From contig CM057161.1 of NCBI GenBank assembly GCA_029962745.1, positions 11,962,436 to 12,026,435 on the forward strand: DNA of 64,000 nucleotides, read 5' to 3'. A program made the position numbers and the translations under genes. The notes under the pieces were generated by a model. It had not been told where the DNA came from, ran no database searches, and saw only the letters and a program-made list of their open reading frames with translations. Each line of letters starts with the position of its first letter. Position 1 is the first letter of the stretch. This DNA comes from Echinometra lucunter. Lineage: Eukaryota; Echinodermata; Echinoidea; Camarodonta; Echinometridae. Below are positions 23,352-34,634 of the stretch, piece after piece.

Positions 23352-24715
23352 GGGTGATTTCAAGTACGGTGTTGGAGGCTGGTGTGGTGTTGTGAGAACA
23401 CCAACAACCAGCCTCAACACCAAACTTGAAATCAGGCTGGTGTTGGGGTTGACCTCGCAAAATTTGACGCATTTCCGGTAGTCTGTGTTGTCCGCTGGTG
23501 TTGAATGTCGTCTGCTGAACTGAGTATCACGGTTCGTGTTGACGATGTACATGGCAATTTCCCCATTCACCAACACCAGCCCTAGGGATCGGAAATTCAT
23601 GATTTCAAGTACGGTGTTGGTGTTGGTGTTGTAATCATACATGTTATTGCTGCTTGTCCCTCGCGCAGCGGCGGCACTGGGTGATTTCAGTTCGGTGTGC
23701 GGTGTTGTGTTGGTGTTGAGAGCGTGGGAAAGGCTCCTGAACCGAGCTCCAACACCGACGGTCAGTTTAGAGGGACGATACCGATCACCTTACGATAGCT
23801 CAACACCGGGTGACGTCATACTCTATAGCGAAAGATCTCGACGATGAAATCATTTTCCCTCAGAATTTCTAATAAATCTACATCTTATGGATTCGAATGC
23901 ATATATCATTTGAAGAATCCAAGGGGAAAAATATTTACTCTTCATGGGAAATTTATGGTTTTGATATTACCAAGTTGTTTTGACTGCAAAATGGTTTAAC
24001 CACCAACATGTGACGAGTGGCCGTAGCAAAGAGTGGGTGATTTCAAGTTTGGTTGGAGGCTGGGTTGGTGTTGTGAGAACACCAACACCAGCCTCAACAC
24101 CAAACTTGAAATCAGGCTGGTGTTGGGGTTGGACCTCGCAAAATTTGACGTATTCCGGTAGTCTGTGTTGTCGCTGGTGTTGAATGTCGTCTGCTGAACC
24201 GAGTATCACGGTTCGTGTTGACGATTTTACATGCAATTTCCCCATTCACCAACACCAGCCCCTAGGGATCGGGAAATTCATGATTTCAAGTACGGTGTTG
24301 GTGTTGTGTTGTAATCATACATATTATTGCTGCTTGTTCCTCGCGCAGCAGCAGCGGCACTCTTTGCTACGGCCACTCGTCACATGTTGGTGGTTAAACC
24401 CATTTTGCAGTCAAAACAACTTGGTATAATCAAACCCATATATTTCCCATGGAAGAGTTAATATTTTTCCCCCTTGGATTCTTCAAATGATTATGCAATT
24501 CGAATCCAATAAGATGTAGATTTATTAGAAATTCTGAGGGAAATGATTTCATCGTCGAGATCTTTCGCTTTAGCGTATGACGTCACCGGTGTGAGCTATC
24601 GATAAGGTGATCGGTATCGTCCCTCTAAACTGACCGTCGTGTTGGAGCTCGGTTCAGGTAGCCTTCCACGCTCTCAACACCAACACCAAACACCGCACAC
24701 CGAACTGAAATCACC
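23352..24715. mobile_element. nested foldback element, left copy
   Basis: Counterpart of 36017-37387 in the PIR intron between exons 2 and 3, with scattered one-base differences. It has the same order: direct unit, left arm, inner direct unit, inverted right arm. Confidence 0.8.
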
Positions 24716-24779
24716 AATGTAGTTCAGAAGAATTGCTGTTTACATAACATACTTTGATATGGGGTGGTGACTCTCCTCT

Positions 24780-24930
24780 GTACGGGGCCTCCATTTAACG
24801 TCGTATCCAAGGGATGGGCATGTTTACCACAACGCAAGCTTCAGTCATCCGTCCGAGATAGACAAGAACCCATGATCTTTGGTTCAAACAGGCAGACGCT
24901 TTACCGACTGAGCCAACTCGCCTCATGTTA
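24780..24930 (-). mobile_element. tRNA-derived SINE fragment (left copy)
   Basis: On the minus strand it contains an A-box-like ttggctcagtcggtaaagcg, followed about 40 nt later by a degenerate B-box (gggttcttgtctatctc). Further on is ccatcccttggatacgacg, typical of tRNA-head SINEs. The B-box is not a functional tRNA match. It recurs in the right copy at about 37450-37605. Confidence 0.6.
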
Positions 24931-25439
24931 GACAGAATCTGATAAAACTCTGACTTACACTGATAGCTAAACAAGATTGTCTCAGAACCTCCATATTACA
25001 CTTAGATGAATATCTCTCATTATTATTGTTAGTATTATCAGTCCCATGGATGGGACATAAAGCAGTAGGATGTCCTAATTCTCTCACCACAGAATTGAAA
25101 TTCTCAATGATTTCAGTTCCCCATGAGTTTGTAGAACAGATATGATGATTTTGTTGTATCCTGCAATTCAATGCCACCAGGTTACCTACATGCTAACGGG
25201 TTCAGGGACCCATGAAGACTTTGCTGGCCATTAAAGGAGTCATGTATCCGGGTGATCTCAGGTGAGCAGATCAGTCCTGCAGATTGGTATTATTGCTGAC
25301 TTTCTTGAAGGGCACAGATTTTCTGGTAAGCAAAAAGTAAGGAGGAGGAAAGAAAAACGTGTCATCACATTTCACAGGTGCCTATTTTGTGTGTTTGTGG
25401 GGAGGCGGGGGAACACCATTATGTAACATATTTATCAGG

Positions 25440-25623
25440 TAACGAGGAAACTCAGGAGAACAATGAAGGTCCTTGGGACCTTCAAAATTACCCTGTTATA
25501 GCAGGAATCTTGTTTTATCAGGTTTAAAAATACAATAAAATGTTAAAGAGCTGGGACCAGAATATTACCTGGTTATATCAGGAATATTGCTATATTAGAT
25601 TTCTTTGTACTGAGTTTCCACTG
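25440..25623. mobile_element. pogo-like MITE (left copy)
   Basis: Counterpart of 38119-38298, immediately upstream of pirin exon 4. The left terminus is damaged by indels. Confidence 0.65.
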
Positions 25624-26262
25624 TAATTATTTTAGTGTACTTAAGGTATATCCCCTCCCTTCTCCCCTCCCCCTCCATTTACCATTTTCGTATTCTTTAC
25701 TTGCCCAACTCTTGGTAGTTTAGCCTAGGGCCAGATTTCTTGCAGCTGATTATCCAATTACCCTTTTTTAATTTCTCTACAGTGGATGACCGCTGGCCGA
25801 GGTATGTCCACTCTGAAATGCCCAACGGAACGATACATCCCATGGTCTTCAGCTCTGGGTTCAACCTGGCTAAAGAACACAAGATGGTGGAGCCAGAGTA
25901 CCGAGGAACTCCAGCCAAGATTATCCCCTGCGGTCAGAAAGATGGAGTCTCAGTAAGGTCATTGCTGGGGAGGCACTCGGCAAAAAGGTATAAATAAAAA
26001 AATTGTATTAATGCAGATTCTCGATCAAACAGTCTTCACAAGAAAGATAGGATGTTCAAGTCTGTGCTACTGTCCATTCTTTATTAATGGAAAATTATGA
26101 CAGGGGACACAGGTGTTGTAGAGACTGATAGTGGTAGTGGTCACAGCTTTTCCTAGAAAATCATTTCAAATTTTTGGAAACAGTCTCAAGAAAATTTCAA
26201 CCTGGTACATTGGAAGCAAAAGTCAATGGAAAGCTCCACTTCATGATAAAATTTGTAAGACC

Positions 26263-26515
26263 CACCGGGCATGGTGGCTCAATTAATTAGAGCGTCCCCG
26301 CTCATGAACGGGAGGTCGTGGGTGCGATCCCCGGCCGAGTCATACCAAAGAACTTACAAAAAATGGGACCTTCTGCCTTCTAGCCAGGCGCTCGGCATAA
26401 TAGAATGGAGAAGGGTAATAATAACATATTATGTTATGCAGGGCCGCTGGAAGATCAGCTGATAGCTGGAAGTGGCTACCTGGGTAAATAAGATTTATTA
26501 TTATTATTATTATAG
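26263..26515 (+). mobile_element. tRNA-derived SINE with (ATT)n tail (left copy)
   Basis: The head shows A-box-like tggctcaattaattagagcg and B-box-like gggtgcgatcccc at tRNA-like spacing. A unique body of about 160 bp follows, then a (tta)n tail. It lies in the intron between pirin exons 4 and 5. The right copy is at 38932-39180, with a better preserved head. Confidence 0.8.
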
Positions 26516-27297
26516 TTTATGTTCTTTCAAAGGAATACGGTAAGAGTAATGGAAATCTTAGGTGCTATGCTAATAAGCTTATGGATGGCAATATTCTAGT
26601 CAGTGCCCTCTGATTTTCTTTGAAATTATTAATATTAGGAGAGGATATTCATTGCATAGCAGAGTAGAGCCCTTAAAAGTACTAAAACTTCACCCACAAA
26701 GGCTATTCATTCACATTTATGCTCATTTTGATGCTTTTATTTTGTTTGGTTAATCTTTGAAGGTGGAGGTTTGCATGGTGGTACTGATAACGTATGTGAG
26801 GTTTACGGTTCACCATGTGGTAAGTCCTGGAAAGGACTAATGAGGTAGAGAAAGTGAGGTGGAGGAGAAATGAAGAGGCAGGATAGAGTATCTTTCTTGA
26901 AGTCCTAAAGGCTCTGTAAACCAGATGAGAAGGCGATGAGGAGAGAAGGCTGTAACTAGATGAGAAGGCGACAAGGAGTCTTTTGTCCTTCTGTTGCCTC
27001 ATTATAAGCTATGCTTACTGTAATCCCATTTCAGGCTGAAGTGCGAACTAGAACACCTACCACATACCTTGATTTCACATTTGAAAGTGGTGCAAAGCTG
27101 AGACAACCAGTCACCAAAGGACACATGGCCCTAGTATACATCCTATCCGGAAAAGCTCAATTTGGTGAGTTCCACCGCTTCGTAGCCTAATGCCTCTCAT
27201 CCAGTTATGCAGTGCTATTATGTAAAGGACAATTACTGAAAGTGTACCCTTTGCCATTGAACAATATTGACAATTTTTCTGCCAGAACCATACATCA

Positions 27298-27500
27298 GGG
27301 GGGTGTTTCACAAAGAGTTAAGTTGGACTTAAAGTTGCACTGAAATAATTCTTAGTGTTGTATATTACGCATCACAGCATTGGTCAGATCATGCTCAGGG
27401 GACATGCACTATTGGGAAGTCTTTCAATGAGTTTAAAATTTAAATACCGGATGCTCAACGCATGACTCTAAGTCCAACTTAACTGTTTGTGAAACACCCC
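27298..27500. mobile_element. 203-bp MITE, 'ggggtgtttcacaaa' type (left copy)
   Basis: The left arm gggtgtttcacaaagagtta continues agttggactta. The right arm taagtccaacttaactg continues tttgtgaaacacccc. The inverted repeats are about 33 bp. It sits in the pirin intron between exons 5 and 6. The right copy is at 39966-40168. Confidence 0.8.
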
Positions 27501-27801
27501 AGATGATGGGTGCTGGTCAAAAATTTTACATTAAGAATGTCCATTATTTTTCAACAGGGACTGGATCAGACAAGAAAGAAGGAGAGCCACATAACACTCT
27601 CGTTCTGACCGATGGAGACTTCCTAGAGGTGGAGAACACTGTAAGTCTTGGTATTGTCTTGGAAGAATGGAGAGATTATCAAAATCGTTGAATATTTGTA
27701 CACCTTAAGATATCTGCAGTCAGTTCTCCCTGCTGCACATATGAGATTCAAGACATTTCCCACATACCGCACAGGTCAGCCCATGCACAGATACAAATCC
27801 A

Positions 27802-27923
27802 GGGGGGGGGGTGTAACATAAAAAATACAATCAATATATCAATCGTAAGTCTATGGCAAACCATGTACTTAAGAGATACAATTGATTGTAAGATTGATTG
27901 TATCTCTTTATGTTACACCCCCC
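27802..27923. mobile_element. ~120-bp foldback MITE with G-run ends (left copy)
   Basis: Ends ggggggtgtaacataaaaaa and tttatgttacacccccc, with inner tacaatcaat paired with attgattgta. The G-run length differs between the copies (about 9 against 16). The right copy is at 40467-40594. Confidence 0.75.
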
Positions 27924-28534
27924 ACTGGCAGTACTGATAATTTGACAAGATTTCTTCCATTTTCCATAGAAAATGTACACCCAGGTTAACAAATCCCTCA
28001 TTTGATGAAATGTTTGTTCAGGTTTCATAAACCCTCCTGATGATTTATTAGATCTATGCAGGTAGCACCAGAATTTGTTGCTTGCATTTTCTTGGCTCAA
28101 ACACTATGATTTTTATGGGACTTGTTATGACTCGACTCGTTATGTTTGCATGGAAACCGGAAGTGCCTTTGTCTGTGCTGTGTGTTGGAAATATTGCCCT
28201 GTACTGTTGAATATCATATCTGCAGTTGCATGAATTAAACCTCTTGGAGGATTTCTAGTACTATTGAATCTCATTATGTTTTTATGACGAATGAGCAAAT
28301 ATTCAAAAGGCCATTTGTCATATAGAAAAGACTTTAAGGACCGTTGATCTGTTGTTTACCACTACAAAAGGGTTTACATACAAATACTGTTGAAACAAAA
28401 GAAAAAAATATGTGTTGTAGAAATAGCTTTTGGAGGGAACTTGCATGTTTTGTGTATTTGACCAAATCAGGGATATGAGTTGATGATGGAAACAAACTTA
28501 CATGTGTAATTCATGCATATTCAATGGGTTTATA

Positions 28535-28932
28535 GCCACTTGGTCTTATACCAGTTGGTCTAATTCCCAGATCGTCTGACACCACTATAACTAAATCCAT
28601 TTGGTCTAGCTACCATTTGGTCCAATCATCACTTGGTCTAATACCCACTTGGGCTAAGTGTCATTTTGTCCAATGATCAAATGGTCTAATTGCCATTTTG
28701 TCTACATAGTTTTCCTCACGACCATTTGGTCTATAACCAGTTCATCTAATCAGATAGACTTAAGTAGTGTTAGACTAAATGGTATTAGACAAAATGGGCA
28801 TAGCCTGACTGGAATTAGACAAATGGTTATTGGGCTAATTGGTCATTAGACCAAATGGTTATTAGATGAAACTGGTTGTAGAAGGGATGAGACCAAACAG
28901 GCATTAGACAAAGTGGGATTAGACCAAGTGGC
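28535..28932. repeat. foldback built of 'tttggtctaat' words (left copy)
   Basis: The first half (28535-28750) is a chain of diverged ~16-20 bp units containing ttggtctaat. The second half (28765-28932) carries the reverse complement, attagaccaa. The outermost words gccacttggtct and agaccaagtggc pair. The right copy is 41207-41604. It lies in the pirin intron before exon 7. Confidence 0.75.
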
Positions 28933-28968
28933 AGTTCACATATTCAGTGATAATCCATTTCTAATTAA

Positions 28969-29052
28969 CCCTTGAGTACAAGGGCCGAGATAGGTCGTGC
29001 TAGGGTCTATGGAACAAGCCTGTTATACTGATATCAACTCATACTCAACAGG
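28969..29052. mobile_element. 84-bp TTAA mini-element (left copy)
   Basis: TTAA at 28965-28968 and 29053-29056 flanks cccttgagta and tactcaacagg termini. The right copy is at 41641-41724. It is related to 4487-4571. Confidence 0.65.
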
Positions 29053-30222
29053 TTAATGTATAATGATCTGGTTTTGTCATGTTTTATTCTTTTTTTTTTT
29101 TTTTTTTTTACAGGAAGTGAACCTTGCCATTTTGTGTTGATAACGGGAAGCCCCTGAATGAGCCCATCGTCCAGTATGGTAAGCCAGATGGCATTTTATT
29201 GATAATATTTAGGTAGCTTATGAAAAGTAGTGTCCCTTGGTTTTTATTGGCTTCTCTAGGACTGGGTATTCACAGTGGCTTTCCTGCTCCCCTGTTCATT
29301 TGTCTATGCAGAAACGGAAGGATTAGAACGGAAAGACACTGAGTAGGAATCCCGCTCTAAGCTGCGGTCAAATTGGGCTCTGGCTTATGATACGAAGCCT
29401 TAATCACATGTAAAATCATTATTTGATATGATTTAATGGGACTGTGTTTCTCTATCTGTCTCAGATAACTAAGCAAATAATCTTTTGAAAGTTGCAACGA
29501 AAAAATACTCTTAATGTTTTGAAAGAGAAATTGAATCCTCAATTTTTATAAGCTATCTGCAGACAGTGGGTAGAAAGGTAAGACAGTTTTTGTCATGACC
29601 AATTACTTGATGTTGCTACAATTCAGTGCAAAACAAGGGCATTAACATTCTTTTTGTTTGTCCATTGTCATTTTTCAGCGTTTTATAATCCACATTTGTC
29701 TGTTTGATTTTTAAAATTCAGTTTTGACAAAACCTTATCCATAAGCATCACATCGACGACAAGTTAAATGATGAATGTTACACTTTCCGCCATTTTCACA
29801 GGTCCTTTTGTGATGAACACTGAGGAAGAAATTCAGCAAGCAATCTCAGACTACCGCAATGCAAAGAATGGATTGAGAAAGCCAGAACATGGAAGTCTAA
29901 AACTGGCAACACGAATAGATAAATTTGATTGCACTCAGCCATATACATTTCATACTTTTATTCACATTCACATATTTGTTTTATTATTATGAAAAAAATA
30001 TTTATTGTAATATTTCAAAATTTTGATTCTTTATTGTGGTGTTAATTTTGGTTTTTAAAGAGCTCACATTTATGTGGTATTGAACTGCCTCGATTGAGAT
30101 ACAAGGGTATATCACATGAGCTGACAAGCATATTTCACTAGTCAACACAAGTGAAATGTTTTCTTCAGAAAGTAAGTGATACCCTTGCATGCCATGAAGA
30201 GAAAAGCCATTTATTATTATAA

Positions 30223-30610
30223 GATATTGCCTCCTAGAGGTTTAATATAGCATTTCATTTCCCCGACGGAGTTATATTTTCCCAAGGGATTATTTTTCCC
30301 TGAGCGCGCAGCGCTGAGGGAATATTGTCCCGAGGGAAAATGTAGCTTTGGAGGGGAGATTAAATGTTTTTATTAAAGAGATTAAAGGCAATATCTGTTA
30401 TATTATTATAGTCTATATATATTCACCATCAAGTATTGCACTGACTGCATTAACTCGCACTGTTTGCTGGCAGCTCCGGTTGAAATAACATGCCTACGTA
30501 ATAATTAAAAAATACAACTAGCGCGCAGCATGCAAACAACGTGTACCACACCTGACTACGCAGCTTATACGCAGTGAGTGACGTCACCTCGGTCAATATA
30601 ACGGCGATAT
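30223..30610. other. left-copy-specific tail before the gap
   Basis: Sequence with no match in the right copy. It includes a palindromic segment (cctgagcgcgcagcgctgag, 30299-30318) and complementary tttccctgagc, ccgagggaaaa words. It is probably a repeat element or the start of an alternative haplotype. It ends at the N gap. Confidence 0.5.
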
Positions 30611-31110
30611 NNNNNNNNNNNNNNNNNNNNNNNNNNNNNNNNNNNNNNNNNNNNNNNNNNNNNNNNNNNNNNNNNNNNNNNNNNNNNNNNNNNNNNNNNN
30701 NNNNNNNNNNNNNNNNNNNNNNNNNNNNNNNNNNNNNNNNNNNNNNNNNNNNNNNNNNNNNNNNNNNNNNNNNNNNNNNNNNNNNNNNNNNNNNNNNNNN
30801 NNNNNNNNNNNNNNNNNNNNNNNNNNNNNNNNNNNNNNNNNNNNNNNNNNNNNNNNNNNNNNNNNNNNNNNNNNNNNNNNNNNNNNNNNNNNNNNNNNNN
30901 NNNNNNNNNNNNNNNNNNNNNNNNNNNNNNNNNNNNNNNNNNNNNNNNNNNNNNNNNNNNNNNNNNNNNNNNNNNNNNNNNNNNNNNNNNNNNNNNNNNN
31001 NNNNNNNNNNNNNNNNNNNNNNNNNNNNNNNNNNNNNNNNNNNNNNNNNNNNNNNNNNNNNNNNNNNNNNNNNNNNNNNNNNNNNNNNNNNNNNNNNNNN
31101 NNNNNNNNNN
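30611..31110. other. assembly gap (500 N)
   Basis: Exactly 500 N characters, probably a placeholder of unknown true length. It lies between the two copies of the duplicated block. Confidence 0.99.
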
Positions 31111-33832
31111 AATATTTTAGAATGTATTCAACATTATGATGTTATATGATGAATGAAATGTTAAATTCAATGTTATCACGAAGTTTAGTCATTTCTGGTC
31201 ATTCATGAATATTCATGAATCACGATCAACTATTACAGTCATATTACGACGTAAACTGACGTAAACACGTCATATTATGGTCTTGAAAAAAGCTGTTAAA
31301 AAGTGGGAAATAATTGACGTAAAAATACGTCTTATTTGTGTCTTTAAAAAGACGTTAAAAAGTTTGTAAATATTTGACGTAAAATACACGTCATCTTATG
31401 TTCAAACAAAAATTTGAGAAAATTTTGGTTATATAAAGACTCATAAGGTTGTCGTAAAATAGTCGTGTATACGACATATGACGTGTGGACGTTTATGACC
31501 AGTTCTTGACGTCTTAAAGACGTCCGCTGCTATCAGGGAAATACTTAATTTTTTTTATGTCTAATTAGGGTCCCTTTTCTTTCTCGTACTTTCCCATCTT
31601 TTATGACCCCTTTCACATCTGATATATGACCTAATCAGAGCACACTGCACATAAACAATTACGACTACAAAGTAAAAAAAATTAGACAATAATACCTTTT
31701 GAAAAATTCGTAATAGATGTATTAAAATGATCCTGATAAGTGTGTTAAATAGAATTGGGGGGTATACGAACGTCTCAAAACGCTATTTTGTCTTCTTGTG
31801 TTCACTCTTAGTATTCAAAGCCCTTTTTTTTGCCGGTACCCCACCCCCTTTAAAAAAGACGCTCCCCCGCCCCGAGCAAACGTCAAGGTAACAATTTCGG
31901 GTTGTTTTATTGTTTTTTATTGTTGTTGTGGGGTTGTTTTTTTTTTTTTGACAATAGTGATTACATTAATAGATTGAGTATAAATTGAGCAAAAGGCCTA
32001 CAGTGAATATTGAATTATGCATTTCTCTGCATATGCAGTATACAATATCAACAGCTCCATAACCATAGTAAGAATTGTTTTGAAATGTAGTCTTCCAAAT
32101 TGTTGACAAAGAAATAGATCCCGTCAAATCATAGAGTACAGACATAATCTGGTTCCCCCCCCCCCCCCACCATGAGATAGCGCTTTTTAGCAGAAAGGAG
32201 GTGGGCGTGGTAATGGGCGTGGTCTATTTGTTTACACAATTTGGGAAAATGACACAGCAATTTCAAAACACCGAAGACGGTATGTGGCATTTGATTTAAT
32301 CGAGTTTTAATTGTTTTACAAATGAACGGAGGTGTTTGACGTTTTGTGTAAGTGTGCATATGACAGTTTAAGTTATTAGTGAATCATTTGAATGCTTTGG
32401 CATTATTTCAGATCTCAATTAAGGCCTTGTGCCCACGATTATAAGTAACTGCATAGACTTACTGCAGCTGGGTAATGGCCTGCCGGACGTGGCGGCGACG
32501 TTCTGTTGCGCTATCCGCTGAATCACTTCTGATACTGGCTGTGTTTGAGATCATGGGTTTGCAATTGGCTGTAGTCTGTGTTGATCTGTGTTTAACATAG
32601 ATCCTATTTCAAAGTGATTGTGATGAAAGATGTATAATCTTGCTTCAAAGAAAGAAGAATAATTGTATTTTGGTCACAGTTCCAATGGTAGTAGGCCCTA
32701 GTGTCTACCGTAACGGCGTGATGACCGTCATGCCTGGGGGCGGGTGACCACTGCCATTACAAGGCTGACACCATGCTTGTATACAAAAACTCGTAAAAAG
32801 GGTTGTATTAAAATTGCAAAAATCAGGGAAAAAGGGTATAATTTGTTTTAACAACAGCTTGATTTGAAAATACTTGTTTAGGGTGGGGAAAACATGACAA
32901 AATACTTGTTTATTCTGAGATTCTGAGATCGAATTCGAAGGATAATTAGAGTATGTGCTCCTGTGGGCGGCCGTCCCCTGTGAGCGGCCGGTGTGAATAA
33001 AACTAAGAATTAAAAAATATTTTTGATATCCCTTCAAAAATTACCTTGGACAGTCTCAGGTAGGTTCTAGTGCACCAAAAAACATACTCAGCGAAAGCAG
33101 TAAGCATAATGAGTCTCACTGAATATCATTAGAAGTGGACACCACCAATCACTGACTGAAAAATGGCAGTTTCTTAACTTTAAAGTTAAGAAACTTTGAC
33201 ATACTTAAGCCAACACTTAAGCTTTATTTGTTCAATTTGATAACTGATTTGATTTTTATTTAAGAGAATGAAGTTCATGGTCCATATTTTGCTGCAGAAA
33301 TTCTTATTAATACCACCAGAGAAAAAGTTGCAAGGGGGTGGCCGCTCACCAGAGTCATTTCTCAAGATGGGTCCTGTGAGCGGCCACCCTATGTAAAACG
33401 TGTACAAAATGCAGGTTTTTGTAGGAGATTCTACTCTGCCTTCATTTTTTTGTCACGGCATTTGGTAGATCATCACTTTTGACAGAATTTTATGGGTTTC
33501 TGCACAGTATTATTACTTTTCATAAAGTATTGGTGTGTAAAGCATGAAATTCAATATTAATTTTGTTTACTTCATTACAAATATGGCCGCTAATGCTCGC
33601 CGAATGATAGGCGGCCCACAGGGGTAGGGGCGGCCGCACACAGGACCCTAACATCGTTTGAAAAATGGACACTACTGACCACGTAATTGGTCAATAATTT
33701 CAAGTTTGCCCTCTATTCAATTAGCAAGTATTTGGACTCTGCATTGATGGTATTGAACTATGTGTGAGTCTTTGATTAATAAATATAATCAGCAAATTCC
33801 CTTTAAGCGGCCGCACACCAGAGCCGGTACTC

Positions 33833-34291
33833 TACTGTAAACACTGTTATTTTCGCGTGATTAATTTTTTGCGCTGAGCGACCCTAAAGCATATTCGCAG
33901 TTCTTAAACTCGCGTTGGCAGAATTTTTCACTTGCAAAACTAAAGCGCAATTGCAAGATTTGATTTCATATTTCAATGCATGACAAGTATTTTGCTGCCC
34001 TATAACTTAAGCTCTAAAATGGTCACTTTAGGCACACAACTGTACGCAGCAGTGCTGCTCCATTTATTGCTTCACACACACACGCAGGGTCCATTCAGAT
34101 GCATACCACAGACACAACTAAGGTACACCGTACACACACACTCTAAAAATCAGCTGTCCAGAGCGTGCGTTCAAAACATTAAGTATAAGAAATCATGCTC
34201 ATATTTCGCGTGTTTTAGAATTCGCGCCCGCCAAGAATAGCGCGAAATCCGTGAAAATTAATGTGCCGCGAATATTTCTGCTTTTACAGTA
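33833..34291. mobile_element. MITE with TACTGTAAA ends (right copy)
   Basis: Same element as 21154-21610, upstream of the intact PIR exon 1. Inverted ends and ttcgcg words are preserved. Confidence 0.7.
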
Positions 34292-34634
34292 CTTGTTAGG
34301 GTCCATGCATTTGAAAGTCCATGTATGAGCATGGTGTCCACCTTGTAATGACAGTAGCTCCCCCCCCCCCCTCCCCCTGGGCTGTAATGCTGAATTTGCT
34401 TTCAGTAAAAATAATTGAAAGTTTATTTTTCTTCCTTTTCAAACAGCAATTCTAATTACTCAGTGTGCGTTCCTGCAATGCAAGATTTTCTGTTGCGTCT
34501 TCTGATAACAGTATCAGGAATAGTATCAGGTTCAGTTGTTTACTGTTCTGAAGACAAGGACAAGACGTTCATCTCCAATACCTCTCCGCTTACCTCCGTT
34601 CCACTTTGCTTCAGGAAACCTCACTGCCGACAAG

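Larger units (their letters stand above)
21955..29922 (+). pseudogene. PIR: Pirin, left copy, disrupted (probable assembly/haplotype artefact)
   Basis: Eight exon equivalents: 21955-22057, 22584-22676, 25181-25261, 25783-25987, 27035-27164, 27558-27640, 29114-29178, 29802-29922. Compared with the intact right copy, exon 1 has an extra g (early stop). The exon 2 acceptor is ccg instead of cag. Exon 3 has compensating +1/-1 changes, and exon 4 has six single-base indels. Exon 7 lacks two g residues and exon 8 one t. Exons 5 and 6 are intact. The disruptions are one-base, often homopolymeric, and equally frequent in introns, which argues for sequence error rather than selective decay. A true recent pseudogene cannot be excluded from sequence alone. 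Confidence 0.85.
18429..30222. repeat. ~11.8-kb duplicated block, left copy
   Basis: The block is collinear with 31111-42778 and includes all PIR exons and the same nested repeats. Up to about 26600 the two copies differ almost only by one-base insertions or deletions, many in homopolymers. From about 26600 to 28450 they are nearly identical. From about 28500 onward they differ by substitutions and a ~110-bp indel (left-only sequence near 29545-29657). They cease to match at about 30222. The duplication is most simply explained by unmerged haplotypes or an assembly error at the gap. Confidence 0.9.

Noticed and set aside
26263..26345. functional tRNA gene
   Set aside because: A- and B-box-like motifs exist, but there is no complete cloverleaf and the unit continues into a SINE body with a (TTA)n tail.
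30574..31149. 191-codon open frame
   Set aside because: It is mostly N; an artefact of the assembly gap.
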